From positions 4,278,001-4,342,000 of the forward strand of contig OZ244825.1 in NCBI GenBank assembly GCA_965220385.1: a DNA stretch of 64,000 nt, in the 5' to 3' direction. A program made the translations under genes and the position numbers. This document shows, in pieces, positions 35,009 to 44,390 of this stretch (the first letter of the stretch is position 1; every line of letters starts with the position of its first letter). Under the pieces are notes generated by a model. It saw only the letters and a program-made list of their open reading frames with translations. It ran no database searches and was not told the origin of the DNA. The stretch is from PCPOR2b sp965220385. GTDB taxonomy: Bacteria; Poribacteria; WGA-4E; PCPOR2b.

Positions 35009-36046
35009 ATGAAAGCAACCTATCCTCTCATCCTTCTTTGGATGTTAGTTTGGCATGTCCAACTCAGCGATGCAGTTCGTGAAGGCACCGCCAATGCTAA
35101 GGTTATGATCCAGCGGTATGAACGGGAGGGAAATTTCGGCAAAGCAGCCTTGTGGCACGAAGCAGCTGCGGACTGCCTGAAAATCATCTCGATCCCGATG
35201 ATGGAACTCCAAATTCGGTACTACCTCCGTCATGGAAAGAATGTGCTGGCAGAGCGGAGTCGTGGAGAGTTGGCGGATATAAAGGAACGGCGGAAATATC
35301 ACCTAAAGGCTGCGGGAGCACATTGGGAAAGGTCGGAAACGGAAAGGACTTTGCCCGAAATAGAGGCGGAACGCGAGAAAATTACCCAGTTTATCTCGGC
35401 GTGGGCGCAGATCTACCCAAATCGATTTTACCATTACGGTATCTACCCCAGTTTCTTCAAAGTAGAACAGGAGATTTTCAAAAGGAAGGGGGATTATGCC
35501 GCTGTCTTAAATCTTGAAGCCGATGCAGCGGAGATGTGTGCGGATCAGTACAACGAGATAACAGTCGCCTATTTTCAGAGGATCGCTCTGGATTGTGATA
35601 CAATCGGAGGGAGTGTAGGAGGAGAGGCAATTTCCCGCCATGCAGCAAATCACCTCTCAAAGGTAGGAAAGGACTGTGTCACGCAGTATGAAAAGATTCG
35701 AGATGCACACAGCCAGCGAGCAGCTTTGTTGCGTAAAATCGCTGAGGGCAAACCAGAAACACCCCCCATCGAAGCAGAAACTGTATTCAGGGATTTATCC
35801 CATCAATCTATCAGCCCTGCTCCCAAATTAACGTCCACGCAAGCATTGAAGATCGCCAACAGCGATAATCGTCTAAAAGAACACCTAAAGGCGCACAAGA
35901 ACGTCCACGAATACGCCTCGTTTCAAGGCTTCGCGTGGTTTGTCAGTTACTACAATCACGGTTGGGGTAATCTGGGAGTTGTGCTTGTCGATGACAAAAC
36001 CGGCACAGTCCTCGATATACTTAATCTTTTGCCTACTCAAAACTGA
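35009..36046 (+). CDS. Secreted helical protein of unknown function
   Basis: A 345-residue protein with a signal peptide-like N-terminus (about residues 5-22, cleavage near SDA). The middle is built of charged amphipathic helices rich in Glu, Lys and Arg. The last 60 residues (FQGFAWFVSYYNHGWGNLGVV, then LVDDKTGTVLDI) look like a small beta domain of the PepSY-like kind. No enzyme motif is seen. It is convergent with the DUF5069 gene, and the last 14 bases overlap it. Confidence 0.6.
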   Translation: MKATYPLILLWMLVWHVQLSDAVREGTANAKVMIQRYEREGNFGKAALWHEAAADCLKIISIPMMELQIRYYLRHGKNVLAERSRGELADIKERRKYHLKAAGAHWERSETERTLPEIEAEREKITQFISAWAQIYPNRFYHYGIYPSFFKVEQEIFKRKGDYAAVLNLEADAAEMCADQYNEITVAYFQRIALDCDTIGGSVGGEAISRHAANHLSKVGKDCVTQYEKIRDAHSQRAALLRKIAEGKPETPPIEAETVFRDLSHQSISPAPKLTSTQALKIANSDNRLKEHLKAHKNVHEYASFQGFAWFVSYYNHGWGNLGVVLVDDKTGTVLDILNLLPTQN

Positions 36047-36887
36047 GTTTGTCGTCAACGTCCTGAAGATCTGCCCACGTCTTAATGTCCGTGCGGCTCG
36101 GATCTACCTCTTGACGACGCTGTTCAAAATAGGCTCTCGACGATTCATCTTCGGGGCCCCAATTCGCCATCCGTTCATTGAACGCAGCGATTTCGCCAGC
36201 GTCTTTGCCGCTCTGTTCAAGCACCCATTCACTGATCTCTACGTCGTTGGGGTTGTTGACCGCAGCCTCTTGGAAATCATCCTCAGAGACACCGAGAAAT
36301 TCCAAGATGCGTCTATCCTGTCCGGAGTCCTCACCGTACTTATACTCTCCGATTTTTCCGGCGCGTGCTGCGCGCGCTTTATCTGCCATCCGTGCGACAC
36401 CATGGCAGCCTGCGACATCCTTATCATGGGGACTACGCGGCGGACCGCCTGTCAAGTCAACCTGCCAGAACTCGCCCCAATCGTCCAACTCCACCGATTG
36501 AAGTACAGTTGTGATGTCCGTCCTACCGGGGGCATACTTGGCAAGCCGATCTCTCAAGCGTTGTCTGTATTCCTCGTTTGGCGGCTCAAGGCTCAATTCC
36601 CGCTCATTGAATTCATCGATGTCCGCCTGTGTAACGCTCGAATTTTCGAGCACCCACGCCTGCAACGCCTCATCATCATGTTCATCAGACGCTTTGGCAA
36701 AGTCATCGGCGGAGATTCCCAGCAATCCGAGCACCTTAGCATCCAGGCCCGAATCATCTCCATAGAGGTACTCACCCATTGTTCCGCTGTTATGTGCTCT
36801 GGCCTTGTCGGTCATTCGTGCTGCACCAACAATGCCGGCAAGGCCAAGGTTTGATGGACGCCGTGGTGGCTGTCGTGTTAAATCCAT
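36033..36887 (-). CDS. Protein with two tandem DUF5069 domains
   Basis: A 284-residue soluble protein made of two homologous units: residues 1-135 and 140-284. Each begins DLTxxPPRxP, carries a RMxDKARA segment and then GEYxYGxDSG, and ends with a helical part including an LGLLGIS- or LEFLGVS-type sequence. This is the pattern of DUF5069, usually found as a single copy of about 140 residues. Function is unknown. AAAGGAG precedes the ATG. Tandem duplication within one gene is unusual. It overlaps the 3' end of the convergent secreted-protein gene. Confidence 0.82.
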   Translation of the reverse strand: MDLTRQPPRRPSNLGLAGIVGAARMTDKARAHNSGTMGEYLYGDDSGLDAKVLGLLGISADDFAKASDEHDDEALQAWVLENSSVTQADIDEFNERELSLEPPNEEYRQRLRDRLAKYAPGRTDITTVLQSVELDDWGEFWQVDLTGGPPRSPHDKDVAGCHGVARMADKARAARAGKIGEYKYGEDSGQDRRILEFLGVSEDDFQEAAVNNPNDVEISEWVLEQSGKDAGEIAAFNERMANWGPEDESSRAYFEQRRQEVDPSRTDIKTWADLQDVDDKLSFE

Positions 36888-36994
36888 AATTTGTAGCTCC
36901 TTTCAATTTGTAACTATTTTGCATTCGCAAGAATTACTCCAGTTGACCCTTCATTTTACTATATCCACGAATCCGCCGCAACCTTAACGGTATT

Positions 36995-39025
36995 TCACAG
37001 CAGGACGCGGGGGAACGTTCGTACCCACCGCTGTTGATGGTGCGGTAAGCCGTTCACAGTAATATGTAGGTCAATGGTGACGTGAAACGCTGTTTCGGTG
37101 CTCCGAAAACCGCAGCAAGTTTCGACGTTGATTTCGCCGTCGCTGCGCACGATGCGACGATGATGTTTACCCGACGCTGCAACATCGGCGGGATCACGAT
37201 TATGCGCCCACACCTCAAGTTGTGCGTCGGTTTCCACTTCTGTCCCCGAACTCACGATACTCGTCATGTTCGTATGCGTCCGCAATCCAGTCCGGTCGCC
37301 AAGAATGTCGTGGACAATCTCCCACGGACGCAGATCGGGTGAAAGCTGATAGACGTTGATCTCTGTGGGGGAAGGTTCAAACTGCGCTTCATTCGCTGGT
37401 AAGTCCCCTTCCTCCGCCTCTCTCACCGGAACAGTGGGCAACTTCAGGCACGATGAATGCTCGGCGTCCCGATAAATGCTATTGATCCCCGGATACGGTG
37501 TGGGCCACAGGTTTGGGAAATCTGCGCTACATATAGAAAGCCGAATGCGGTGTCCCGGTTCAAAGCGCCAAGCGGTACAGTCGAGATCAATCTCAATTTC
37601 GTAAATCCCGTCAGGGCTCAGTGGGACAGGATCGGTGAAGGATTTGCGGCGCGTCGCGTTCAGCACACCACTACAGACCAATGCGCTCGTGCCGTCGGGG
37701 GCAACATCGCACAACCTCGCAACGAACACCATCACGGGTGCCGTGGAGCTGACATTCAGTAGGACCTGCGGCCCCCCGAGGATCTCCAACGGCTCATCCA
37801 GCTGCTCCGTCGTGTAGTTCAGCGAATAAATTTCATCAGGGCGTTGATCCGTCGGCAATCCGAAAGGGACACCACCGCTCCACAACCCGCCTGTAACCCC
37901 GACAACAGGACGGTAACTGTAGCTGTCGAAAGACGGCCCTCCATCCGGTGGCTGAAGACAGAGTTGACCATCGTCGTCCCCGAGCCAATAGGTCAGCGAT
38001 TCGTTTGAATTCAGGGGGAATGATTTTTCTACGCGCCAATATCCGCGTGTTTCGGTCCGATCCGCACTCGGTTCATCGTAACTCTGCATATAGACGCAAA
38101 CCGGAGGTTCATCCATCACACCGTTGTCCTCGCCCTTGAGCCAATAGTCACACCAGCGGACGATTTCGTGGAGGTAGTCAATGCGCGGTCCGGGGATAGC
38201 GCCATCGGGCCGTGTGTGGTTCCAAGGTCCGATGAGGACTTTTTTGGGGACAGCGAGATTGCTAAAAGTTCGCAGCGGCGGGTTTGGATAGCCGTCCCGC
38301 CAACCGCCAATCATGAAGACTGAACACTGGATCTGGTCGTATCGTCCGCGCAAACTACCGGGACGCCAATATTCACCATCGGTCTGATTCGCCAGCCATT
38401 TCAGCAGATAAGGGGTATTGTGTTCGAGGTGTTCTTCCCAGATCCGTGCCCAATCGTCGCCGCTGTATTCGGGATACGGCGGCATCGCGTTCATGCCAAT
38501 CATCGAACAACCATACGCCCCGATATCGTAGTAGCAGCGCAGGGCACCGCCGCGATAGTGGCAATCGTCGGTATAACGGTCATCGGTGAAATACACGGGG
38601 ATAATGGTCGTGAGGTGCGGTGGACGGTGTGCAGCGATCTGTACAGAAGTGAACCCGCCATACGATGCCCCAAACATCGCAATCTTGCCACTACACCACG
38701 GTTGCGCCGCAAGCCATTCGATCGCTTCAACGCCATCTTGCTGTTCACGCTGTGTGTATTCATCCGTATTGACCCCCTCGCTGCTGCCTGTACCGCGACA
38801 GTCCAACCGTGCCCCGATGAACCCGTGCTGTGCAAAGTAGTTATGATAACCTGAATACGGAGCAACGTCGTCTTTGCGATACGGGATGTATTCGAGGATC
38901 AGTGGACGTGGCGTCTGTTCCCAATCATCGCTGTCGGGCACGTGCATATCCATCGCCAACCGTACGCCATCCGAGGTCGGAATCATCACATTTTTAATGA
39001 AGCGAACCCCATCTTTCGGTTGCAT
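36995..39025 (-). CDS. CocE/NonD-type alpha/beta hydrolase (S15-like)
   Basis: A 676-residue serine hydrolase. The nucleophile is S121 in GASYGG, the Asp is D244 in GWRDGY and the His is H270 in PWNHTRP. A C-terminal beta-sandwich with GHRIRLSICSADFPNL is the jelly-roll domain of X-Pro dipeptidyl-peptidase/CocE relatives. No signal peptide, so it is cytoplasmic. It probably hydrolyses an ester or amide, for example of an acylated amino compound. It opens a leftward catabolic block, but is separated from the next gene by a repeat-rich gap of about 220 bases. Confidence 0.87.
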   Translation of the reverse strand: MQPKDGVRFIKNVMIPTSDGVRLAMDMHVPDSDDWEQTPRPLILEYIPYRKDDVAPYSGYHNYFAQHGFIGARLDCRGTGSSEGVNTDEYTQREQQDGVEAIEWLAAQPWCSGKIAMFGASYGGFTSVQIAAHRPPHLTTIIPVYFTDDRYTDDCHYRGGALRCYYDIGAYGCSMIGMNAMPPYPEYSGDDWARIWEEHLEHNTPYLLKWLANQTDGEYWRPGSLRGRYDQIQCSVFMIGGWRDGYPNPPLRTFSNLAVPKKVLIGPWNHTRPDGAIPGPRIDYLHEIVRWCDYWLKGEDNGVMDEPPVCVYMQSYDEPSADRTETRGYWRVEKSFPLNSNESLTYWLGDDDGQLCLQPPDGGPSFDSYSYRPVVGVTGGLWSGGVPFGLPTDQRPDEIYSLNYTTEQLDEPLEILGGPQVLLNVSSTAPVMVFVARLCDVAPDGTSALVCSGVLNATRRKSFTDPVPLSPDGIYEIEIDLDCTAWRFEPGHRIRLSICSADFPNLWPTPYPGINSIYRDAEHSSCLKLPTVPVREAEEGDLPANEAQFEPSPTEINVYQLSPDLRPWEIVHDILGDRTGLRTHTNMTSIVSSGTEVETDAQLEVWAHNRDPADVAASGKHHRRIVRSDGEINVETCCGFRSTETAFHVTIDLHITVNGLPHHQQRWVRTFPRVLL

Positions 39026-39110
39026 AACTTGGCTTCCGTCTCCGATCTAATATCGCTATTTCCCTGAACTGGAAAAGTATGGTAGGCACTGTTTTTAACT
39101 GCGCCGATGC

Positions 39111-39131
39111 GGTGCGGTTAGAAACCGCACC
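39111..39131. repeat. Hairpin of the CCTAC family (GGTGCGGTT stem)
   Basis: GGTGCGGTT (39111-39119) and AACCGCACC (39123-39131) with loop AGA, then TACC. The same palindrome in opposite orientation occurs at 52377-52397. It precedes the conserved tail at 39160. Confidence 0.8.
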
Positions 39132-39159
39132 TACCGGGCATGGGAGCAATGCGATTCGG

Positions 39160-39195
39160 TTTGGAGTGTCTCATTAATTCTAAGATCTACTATAA
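39160..39195 (+). repeat. Conserved 36-base tail repeat, copy 1
   Basis: A 36-base stretch beginning TTTGGAGTGTCTCA is 31 of 36 identical to 52452-52487. In both places it follows a GGTGCGGTT/AACCGCACC hairpin. It lies upstream of the gene at 36995 in the non-coding gap. Confidence 0.75.
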
Positions 39196-39248
39196 TATAG
39201 CCATTTCTCTGGAACTAGGAACACACTAATGCTTCCGATCCTAACCGT

Positions 39249-40394
39249 TTAGGTACGGACAATCTCCCCTACCCGCACAGTGAAAATCGGCTCCCAGCAG
39301 CCCCCAGGTCGCTCCAGACCTTTGACATCTTGCAGCGGCAGCGCAGCCTCATTGAACCACAACACAGCAAGGTCTGCACAGGCACCGGGTGCCAATGTCC
39401 CGACCTCTCCGGACAATCCAAGAAATTCTGCGGGACGTACCGTTATTCGTGCTAACGCGTCCGCCTCGGTCATGCCGGCGGCAAGCAACTTGGAAAGGGT
39501 ACGAGGCAGATCATGCTGTGGGTTGCTATCCACATGTCGAATATATTGGTCTGTCGAGATGGTGTCAGGAAGGAATCCGTTTGCGATTGCCACCTCCGCC
39601 ACATCAAAGTGGAATGAATTCATGCCGTGCCCGATATCGAACAGTATCCCCTTCTCACGAGCCGCCCAAACTTCATCCTTAACACGCCCGTCCTCCACAA
39701 GACAATCAAGATTGCTCTGAAAACAGTACGTGATTACATCACCGGGACGTAACAGTTCCAGCTGTTCTTCAAAAGGAAAATCCGGCTCCCGTCGCGTCCC
39801 GAAGAGCAGCGGGCGGCCTGTCTGATTGCCCGCTTCCAACGCACGGTTCAGAATCTCGCGAGGATCATTATCACCGGCACAGGATTTGGCTATGTTGGCG
39901 GCAATACCCCAGATTGCTTCACCCCCATCTTCGATCGCTGCCACGCAGGCATCTACATCTACATCATCCAAATTTTCGAAACAGCCACTCGTCGGGATCG
40001 ATTCCCCTGTAACGGAGAGGTTGATAGCCAGCCGGACACGTGTTCGTGCACCTTCGATGATCGATTCACGGTATCGGGACCAATTGCCGGCACCCGCATC
40101 CCCTTGGGAAAGCACAGTCGTCACGCCACGAGGGAGGAAGTGCACATCGGGATCGACACCGTATTTTGAACCTTCGCGTGCGGGATGAGCGTGCATATCC
40201 ACCAATCCCGGCAGCAGCATGGAATCGGCGAAATCCCAGACCTCCCGCGCAGACCCATCAATCTGATCATCGACAGCAACGATTCTACCGCCACGAACCG
40301 CGACTGTCCCCGGACCATCAAATCCAGTTGCAGGACATACCACCCGCCCAGCGCTGACAAGGAGATCGTAGACCTGGGTATTAGTATTAGACAT
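39249..40394 (-). CDS. Amidohydrolase-family metallohydrolase (dihydroorotase/deacetylase-like)
   Basis: A 381-residue amidohydrolase. The HxH metal motif is H68/H70 in VDMHAHP and the second metal region has GHGMNSFHFD. The C-terminal residues form the beta-sandwich common to cyclic amidases and deacetylases (LAPGACADLAVLWF). GGGAGGA precedes the ATG. In context with the downstream aminotransferase and CocE-type hydrolase it could release or deacylate an amino compound; substrate unknown. Confidence 0.83.
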   Translation of the reverse strand: MSNTNTQVYDLLVSAGRVVCPATGFDGPGTVAVRGGRIVAVDDQIDGSAREVWDFADSMLLPGLVDMHAHPAREGSKYGVDPDVHFLPRGVTTVLSQGDAGAGNWSRYRESIIEGARTRVRLAINLSVTGESIPTSGCFENLDDVDVDACVAAIEDGGEAIWGIAANIAKSCAGDNDPREILNRALEAGNQTGRPLLFGTRREPDFPFEEQLELLRPGDVITYCFQSNLDCLVEDGRVKDEVWAAREKGILFDIGHGMNSFHFDVAEVAIANGFLPDTISTDQYIRHVDSNPQHDLPRTLSKLLAAGMTEADALARITVRPAEFLGLSGEVGTLAPGACADLAVLWFNEAALPLQDVKGLERPGGCWEPIFTVRVGEIVRT

Positions 40395-40412
40395 AACTAT
40401 TCCTCCCGTCGT

Positions 40413-41753
40413 TCACTGCGACTGTTTAATAGCGCGTCCCACCGCCTCTATCAACCCGTCCACATGGCTGGTCTCAGTTGGTAGCGAGATGGCGTTCATA
40501 GACAACCCGTGGCTCAAGAAATAACCTTCTGCCAACAACGCGAGGAAAACGCGATGCGCCATCACCTTGTCGGTACGGGCGAGGCTGCGATAGTTGACGA
40601 GTTCTTCGCTGGTAAAGTGGATGCTAAACACGGAACCGGTGTTCACCGCTTTCGCTGCGATATTTTCACGGGAGAACAGTTCGTTCAATCCAGCAGTCAA
40701 CCGGTCACCTAACCCGTTCAGGTGGTCGAAAGCTTCGGGGGTAAGCTGTTTCAAGGTTGCCAACCCAGCAGCCATAGTGATGGGGTGTGCGCTGAATGTA
40801 CCGCTCTGGAAGAAACCTGTGCTGCCACGCGTGCCGTCCAGCAAATCCATAATATCCGCCCGTCCACCAAACGCACCGACAGGAAAGCCACCGCCCACAA
40901 CCTTGCCATAGGCGGTCAAGTCGGGCGTAACGCCGTAGTATTCCTGCAATCCACCTGTCCCCACTCGGAAGCCGACAATTTCGTCCAAAATAAAGAGCAG
41001 GTCGTTATCCCGTGCTATCTCCCCGACGAATTGTACAAACTCTTTACGCTGCGGCACGATACCCGCTTTGGTATCAAAGATAATGCACGCCAACTCATTA
41101 CAGTGTTGTGTGACAAGGCGTTCAGCCGAAGCTTCATCGTTATAGGGGAGGACGACTACCTCCTCTGCCGCGTGTGGAGACATCCCACCTGCTGAAGGGA
41201 CAGGATTCGGATCGGTCTCGGAGCCTACTTTGTCCAAAGACGGTGCTGAACTGATTTCCACTACATCGTGGCTGCCGTGGTAACCGCCTTCAAACTTGGC
41301 GATTTTAGTCCGTCCGGTAACACCGCGCGCGAGCCGTATGGCATGTAATGTCGCTTCAGTGCCGGAGTTGCAGAATCGGATTCGGTCCAGCGATGCCACC
41401 CGGCGGCACATCTCCTCGCACAGTTCTGCCTCGATACCGACCGCTGCGCCCAGTGCAATGCCCTTTGACATCTGCTGCTGAATCGCATCTATAACGGCAG
41501 GATGATTGTGACCCAGCACCTGGGCTGTGTGATGGTTGGCGAAATCCACATATCGATGCCCCTCGACATCGTACAGATAACACCCCTCGCCCCGATCCAT
41601 CGTGAGGGGGTACGGCTGATGAAAGTAGGCACCTTTCGCCCCGCCGGGCATCGTCTTGCGCGCCCGTTCAAAGAGCTCCTGCGACCGAGGGGTACGCCCT
41701 CGATAGTTTTCCTCCAGTGTAGCGGTAGCATCTTCGGCTGCTCTGTTTTCCAT
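40413..41753 (-). CDS. Class III (aspartate aminotransferase-fold) PLP aminotransferase
   Basis: A 446-residue PLP enzyme closest in layout to glutamate-1-semialdehyde aminomutase and omega-aminotransferases. Features are FCNSGTEATLHAIRLAR (cofactor phosphate and ring contacts), ILDEIVGFR (Asp to the pyridine nitrogen) and the Schiff-base lysine in TAYGKVVGGGFPVG. AAGGAG lies six bases before ATG at 41753; an in-frame start at 41780 is ahead of that site. Likely transaminates an amino acid or amine in the catabolic block. Confidence 0.88.
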   Translation of the reverse strand: MENRAAEDATATLEENYRGRTPRSQELFERARKTMPGGAKGAYFHQPYPLTMDRGEGCYLYDVEGHRYVDFANHHTAQVLGHNHPAVIDAIQQQMSKGIALGAAVGIEAELCEEMCRRVASLDRIRFCNSGTEATLHAIRLARGVTGRTKIAKFEGGYHGSHDVVEISSAPSLDKVGSETDPNPVPSAGGMSPHAAEEVVVLPYNDEASAERLVTQHCNELACIIFDTKAGIVPQRKEFVQFVGEIARDNDLLFILDEIVGFRVGTGGLQEYYGVTPDLTAYGKVVGGGFPVGAFGGRADIMDLLDGTRGSTGFFQSGTFSAHPITMAAGLATLKQLTPEAFDHLNGLGDRLTAGLNELFSRENIAAKAVNTGSVFSIHFTSEELVNYRSLARTDKVMAHRVFLALLAEGYFLSHGLSMNAISLPTETSHVDGLIEAVGRAIKQSQ

Positions 41754-41891
41754 TGCAATCTCCTTGCGTAATTGGTTCATTTGTGCATTGGTGCATTAAT
41801 TCATTAATAAGCCCAAACAAGTCTCTATAAGTTTGTGTTCTACTATGGACCCGCAAGCGCAGTTTCCGTATTGGTGTACAGACTTTGAAAT

Positions 41892-42800
41892 TTAAGCCTC
41901 AAAAAGTTCGTTCCAGTCGTGATCTGATTGTGCAACCCGCTCAGGATGCTTGCGGCTGCGGGCAACAAAGCCGGGCACATTCTCACGTCCCGTGGGAAGT
42001 CCAATCTGGTTGTACCGTGTATCGACGCTCCACCTAACTGTATCCGATCGGTTCGGAATAGATCGATGCACCAGTCGCTCTGTCGTCATTAAAACATCGC
42101 CTACATCAACTTCCCCTGCCACCACTTCGCAGGGCGGCAGATCGATATCCGCGATACCCTTGCCTCCCTTATGTCCCGGCGTTGATATGAGAGGACCATG
42201 CGGCAACAATCCCAGACGATGTGAACCCCGCATCACCTCCATACACCCATTGGCAACCGTAGCGTCCACAAGCGGTATCCAGAAATTGACAACCAACGTA
42301 TCCCCCGCTTCTTCCGGTCTGAGATAAGCCAAATCTTGATGCCACGGGATGACCGTTAGATCTTGGTCCGGCAGCTTGGCACGGTAGTTGAACTGTGGGT
42401 GTGCCAGAATTTCGGGACCCATCAACGACTCAACGACATCTAACAGCGCAGGCGCTGTTCGCAGCGTGAACATCCCCGCACTTCTCGGTTTCTGACTGGA
42501 AAAGTAATGGTGCCAGATCCAATCGGGCTCTGTACAAGCTTTACACACCCACGCCAAACGGGTTTCAAACGGTGCGTCATCAAATGTGTTTGCCGGATCG
42601 AGTACCCCCTGTTTTACGGCTTCCTTTGTCGCTTCATCAACCTGCTGCGCCAGTTCATCGATCAACGGCTGAACCGCTTCGTGTGGAAGTAAATCGCGGA
42701 TAATCAGAAAGCCGTCCGCCTTGAACTGTTGGATCTGCTGAGGTGTGAGTCCACTTTTTACGGTTGACGTTTCAGTTAAAACGGAGTCTTCTATAACCAT
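41892..42800 (-). CDS. Phytanoyl-CoA dioxygenase (PhyH) family protein
   Basis: A 302-residue Fe(II)/2-oxoglutarate oxygenase. The facial triad is H154 and D156 (WHQDLAY) and H245 (LVHRSIPNRSD). It shares the RSD motif end with the protein at 1219 but is longer by about 40 residues at the front. GGAGAAGG precedes the ATG. It is followed downstream by the aminotransferase gene and preceded by the two sulfatase genes, all leftward. Such enzymes may oxidise an amine or lipid side chain; the substrate is not predictable. Confidence 0.86.
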   Translation of the reverse strand: MVIEDSVLTETSTVKSGLTPQQIQQFKADGFLIIRDLLPHEAVQPLIDELAQQVDEATKEAVKQGVLDPANTFDDAPFETRLAWVCKACTEPDWIWHHYFSSQKPRSAGMFTLRTAPALLDVVESLMGPEILAHPQFNYRAKLPDQDLTVIPWHQDLAYLRPEEAGDTLVVNFWIPLVDATVANGCMEVMRGSHRLGLLPHGPLISTPGHKGGKGIADIDLPPCEVVAGEVDVGDVLMTTERLVHRSIPNRSDTVRWSVDTRYNQIGLPTGRENVPGFVARSRKHPERVAQSDHDWNELFEA

Positions 42801-42865
42801 AGACCTTCTCCACCTGTTTAACCCAATTGCAAGGGTAGCTTGCCCTTACCTCCCTAACCGGTGTC

Positions 42866-44302
42866 CTACCTGCGCGGGAATTGTCGTTGTCGTACCTCAT
42901 CCCACTCCTCTGGCAGCGGATGGAAAGCACCCTCACCACTGGAACCCGGCTCGATTTTGGCAGCATGACCCAAACCTGTGACTTGGAACCGTGCCCCATC
43001 AAGTTCCGGCACGACATATCGGCTGAACCAGGAAGCGAGTTGCTGACGCATCTCCTTCACCAGTGAAACTTTCGATTTTTCGTCCACAAGGTTCTTCCGC
43101 TCGTCTGCATCGTTCACCAGATCGTAGAGTTCATGCGGACCATAAGGATAGCGGTGCACATATTTCCACTCCTGCGTCCGGATCATCCGGACGGGACCAT
43201 ACTCGTCAAAGATAACAACTTCATCCTGCGCATCATCCGTTTCACCGAGCAACGCCGGTCGGAAACTCCGTCCGGGGCGCAACGGATCCCCTGGCATATC
43301 CAAGCCAAGATAGTCAAGCAGGGTCGGCATGAAATCGTACTGACTCGCCATCGCTTCGGTAACACGTCCCTGTGGCATACCGCCGGGATGACTCATAATA
43401 AAAGGAACTTTGACGGAGTTCTCGTACATATTCAGCGGGAAGGTGCCATTCCCCTTATGCCAGAAACCGTGATGCCCGCAGGAATAGCCGTTATCGCTGC
43501 TGAAGACGACCAAAGTATCTTCTCGTAAACCAAGCCCCTCAAGTTTGTCCAGAATGCGACCGACGTTCAAATCCATCGCGGTAATCGCCGCAAAGTAGCC
43601 CTTCAACGACTCTCTGTTTCCCAGATGTACCCGAGCGCCAGGAATTGCCCACGGATGCGCCGCTTCTTGGGGACACGTTTTGAATGGACAATCGTCGTAA
43701 GAATCCACAATATCCTGCGGATGCCCATCGAACGGCGTATGCGGTGCGTTGTAGTGGACACTGAGATAGAACGGTTGATCTTTGCTCGTCTCAATGAACT
43801 GCAACGCGTCGTCGGTGATGACATCCGTAACGTAGCCGGGGTGCACCTCCACAGCTCCGTCTCGGATCATCTCTGCGTCGTTATACTTGCTGCCCCCGAG
43901 TGGCATTGCAAACCAGTGGCTGAAACCGTGCTGTGGGGTCATGCTATCGCCGAGATGCCACTTCCCACTGAGTCCGACTGTGTAGCCATTCGCACCGAGC
44001 ACGTCGGTGTAGCACGTCAAGCCCTCAAGATACTTCGCGGAATTCGGCGGCATATTCCCATCTCGAATCCAGTCGTGCACGCCATGCGCTGATGGTATCC
44101 GTCCAGTCATCAGGCTAGCGCGTGCGGGAGAGCAGACGGGAGATGTGCAGAAAAAGTTCTCAAGACGAACACCCGTTTCAGCGAGTCGATCTATGTTTGG
44201 TGTACGCACCTCATCGTTTCCGCAGCAGCCCGCTGCCCAAGGTCCCTGATCATCGGTTAAAATAAAGATTACATTGGGCTGACGGCTATTGGAATCAGAC
44301 AT
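42866..44302 (-). CDS. Type I sulfatase (formylglycine)
   Basis: A 478-residue sulfatase. The modification motif CSPAR lies at residues 57-61, where Cys57 is expected to become formylglycine. Metal ligands are visible in FILTDDQG, and GRIPSAHG and SVHYNAPHTPFDGH are typical of arylsulfatase-fold enzymes. No signal peptide is seen. It probably removes sulfate from a sulfated glycan or metabolite. AAGGAG precedes the ATG. No sulfatase maturase is present in the window, so it must act elsewhere in the genome or be aerobic FGE-type. Confidence 0.92.
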   Translation of the reverse strand: MSDSNSRQPNVIFILTDDQGPWAAGCCGNDEVRTPNIDRLAETGVRLENFFCTSPVCSPARASLMTGRIPSAHGVHDWIRDGNMPPNSAKYLEGLTCYTDVLGANGYTVGLSGKWHLGDSMTPQHGFSHWFAMPLGGSKYNDAEMIRDGAVEVHPGYVTDVITDDALQFIETSKDQPFYLSVHYNAPHTPFDGHPQDIVDSYDDCPFKTCPQEAAHPWAIPGARVHLGNRESLKGYFAAITAMDLNVGRILDKLEGLGLREDTLVVFSSDNGYSCGHHGFWHKGNGTFPLNMYENSVKVPFIMSHPGGMPQGRVTEAMASQYDFMPTLLDYLGLDMPGDPLRPGRSFRPALLGETDDAQDEVVIFDEYGPVRMIRTQEWKYVHRYPYGPHELYDLVNDADERKNLVDEKSKVSLVKEMRQQLASWFSRYVVPELDGARFQVTGLGHAAKIEPGSSGEGAFHPLPEEWDEVRQRQFPRR

Positions 44303-44338
44303 AAGCTTTACTCCTTTTCCTGAAGTACAATGGTGTAA

Positions 44339-44363
44339 GTGAAACGTGATGCGTGAAACGTGA
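44339..44363. repeat. CGTGAAACGTGA dispersed repeat, copy 2
   Basis: GTGAAACGTGATGCGTGA followed by AACGTGA, closely matching 32595-32624. It lies in the 88-base gap between the two sulfatase genes. Confidence 0.7.
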
Positions 44364-44390
44364 GAGATGAGTTTTCAATTTAATATTTGT

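Noticed and set aside
35940..36854. Long plus-strand open frame (about 300 codons)
   Set aside because: It is antisense to the tandem DUF5069 gene, which has family matches, a ribosome site and an ATG.
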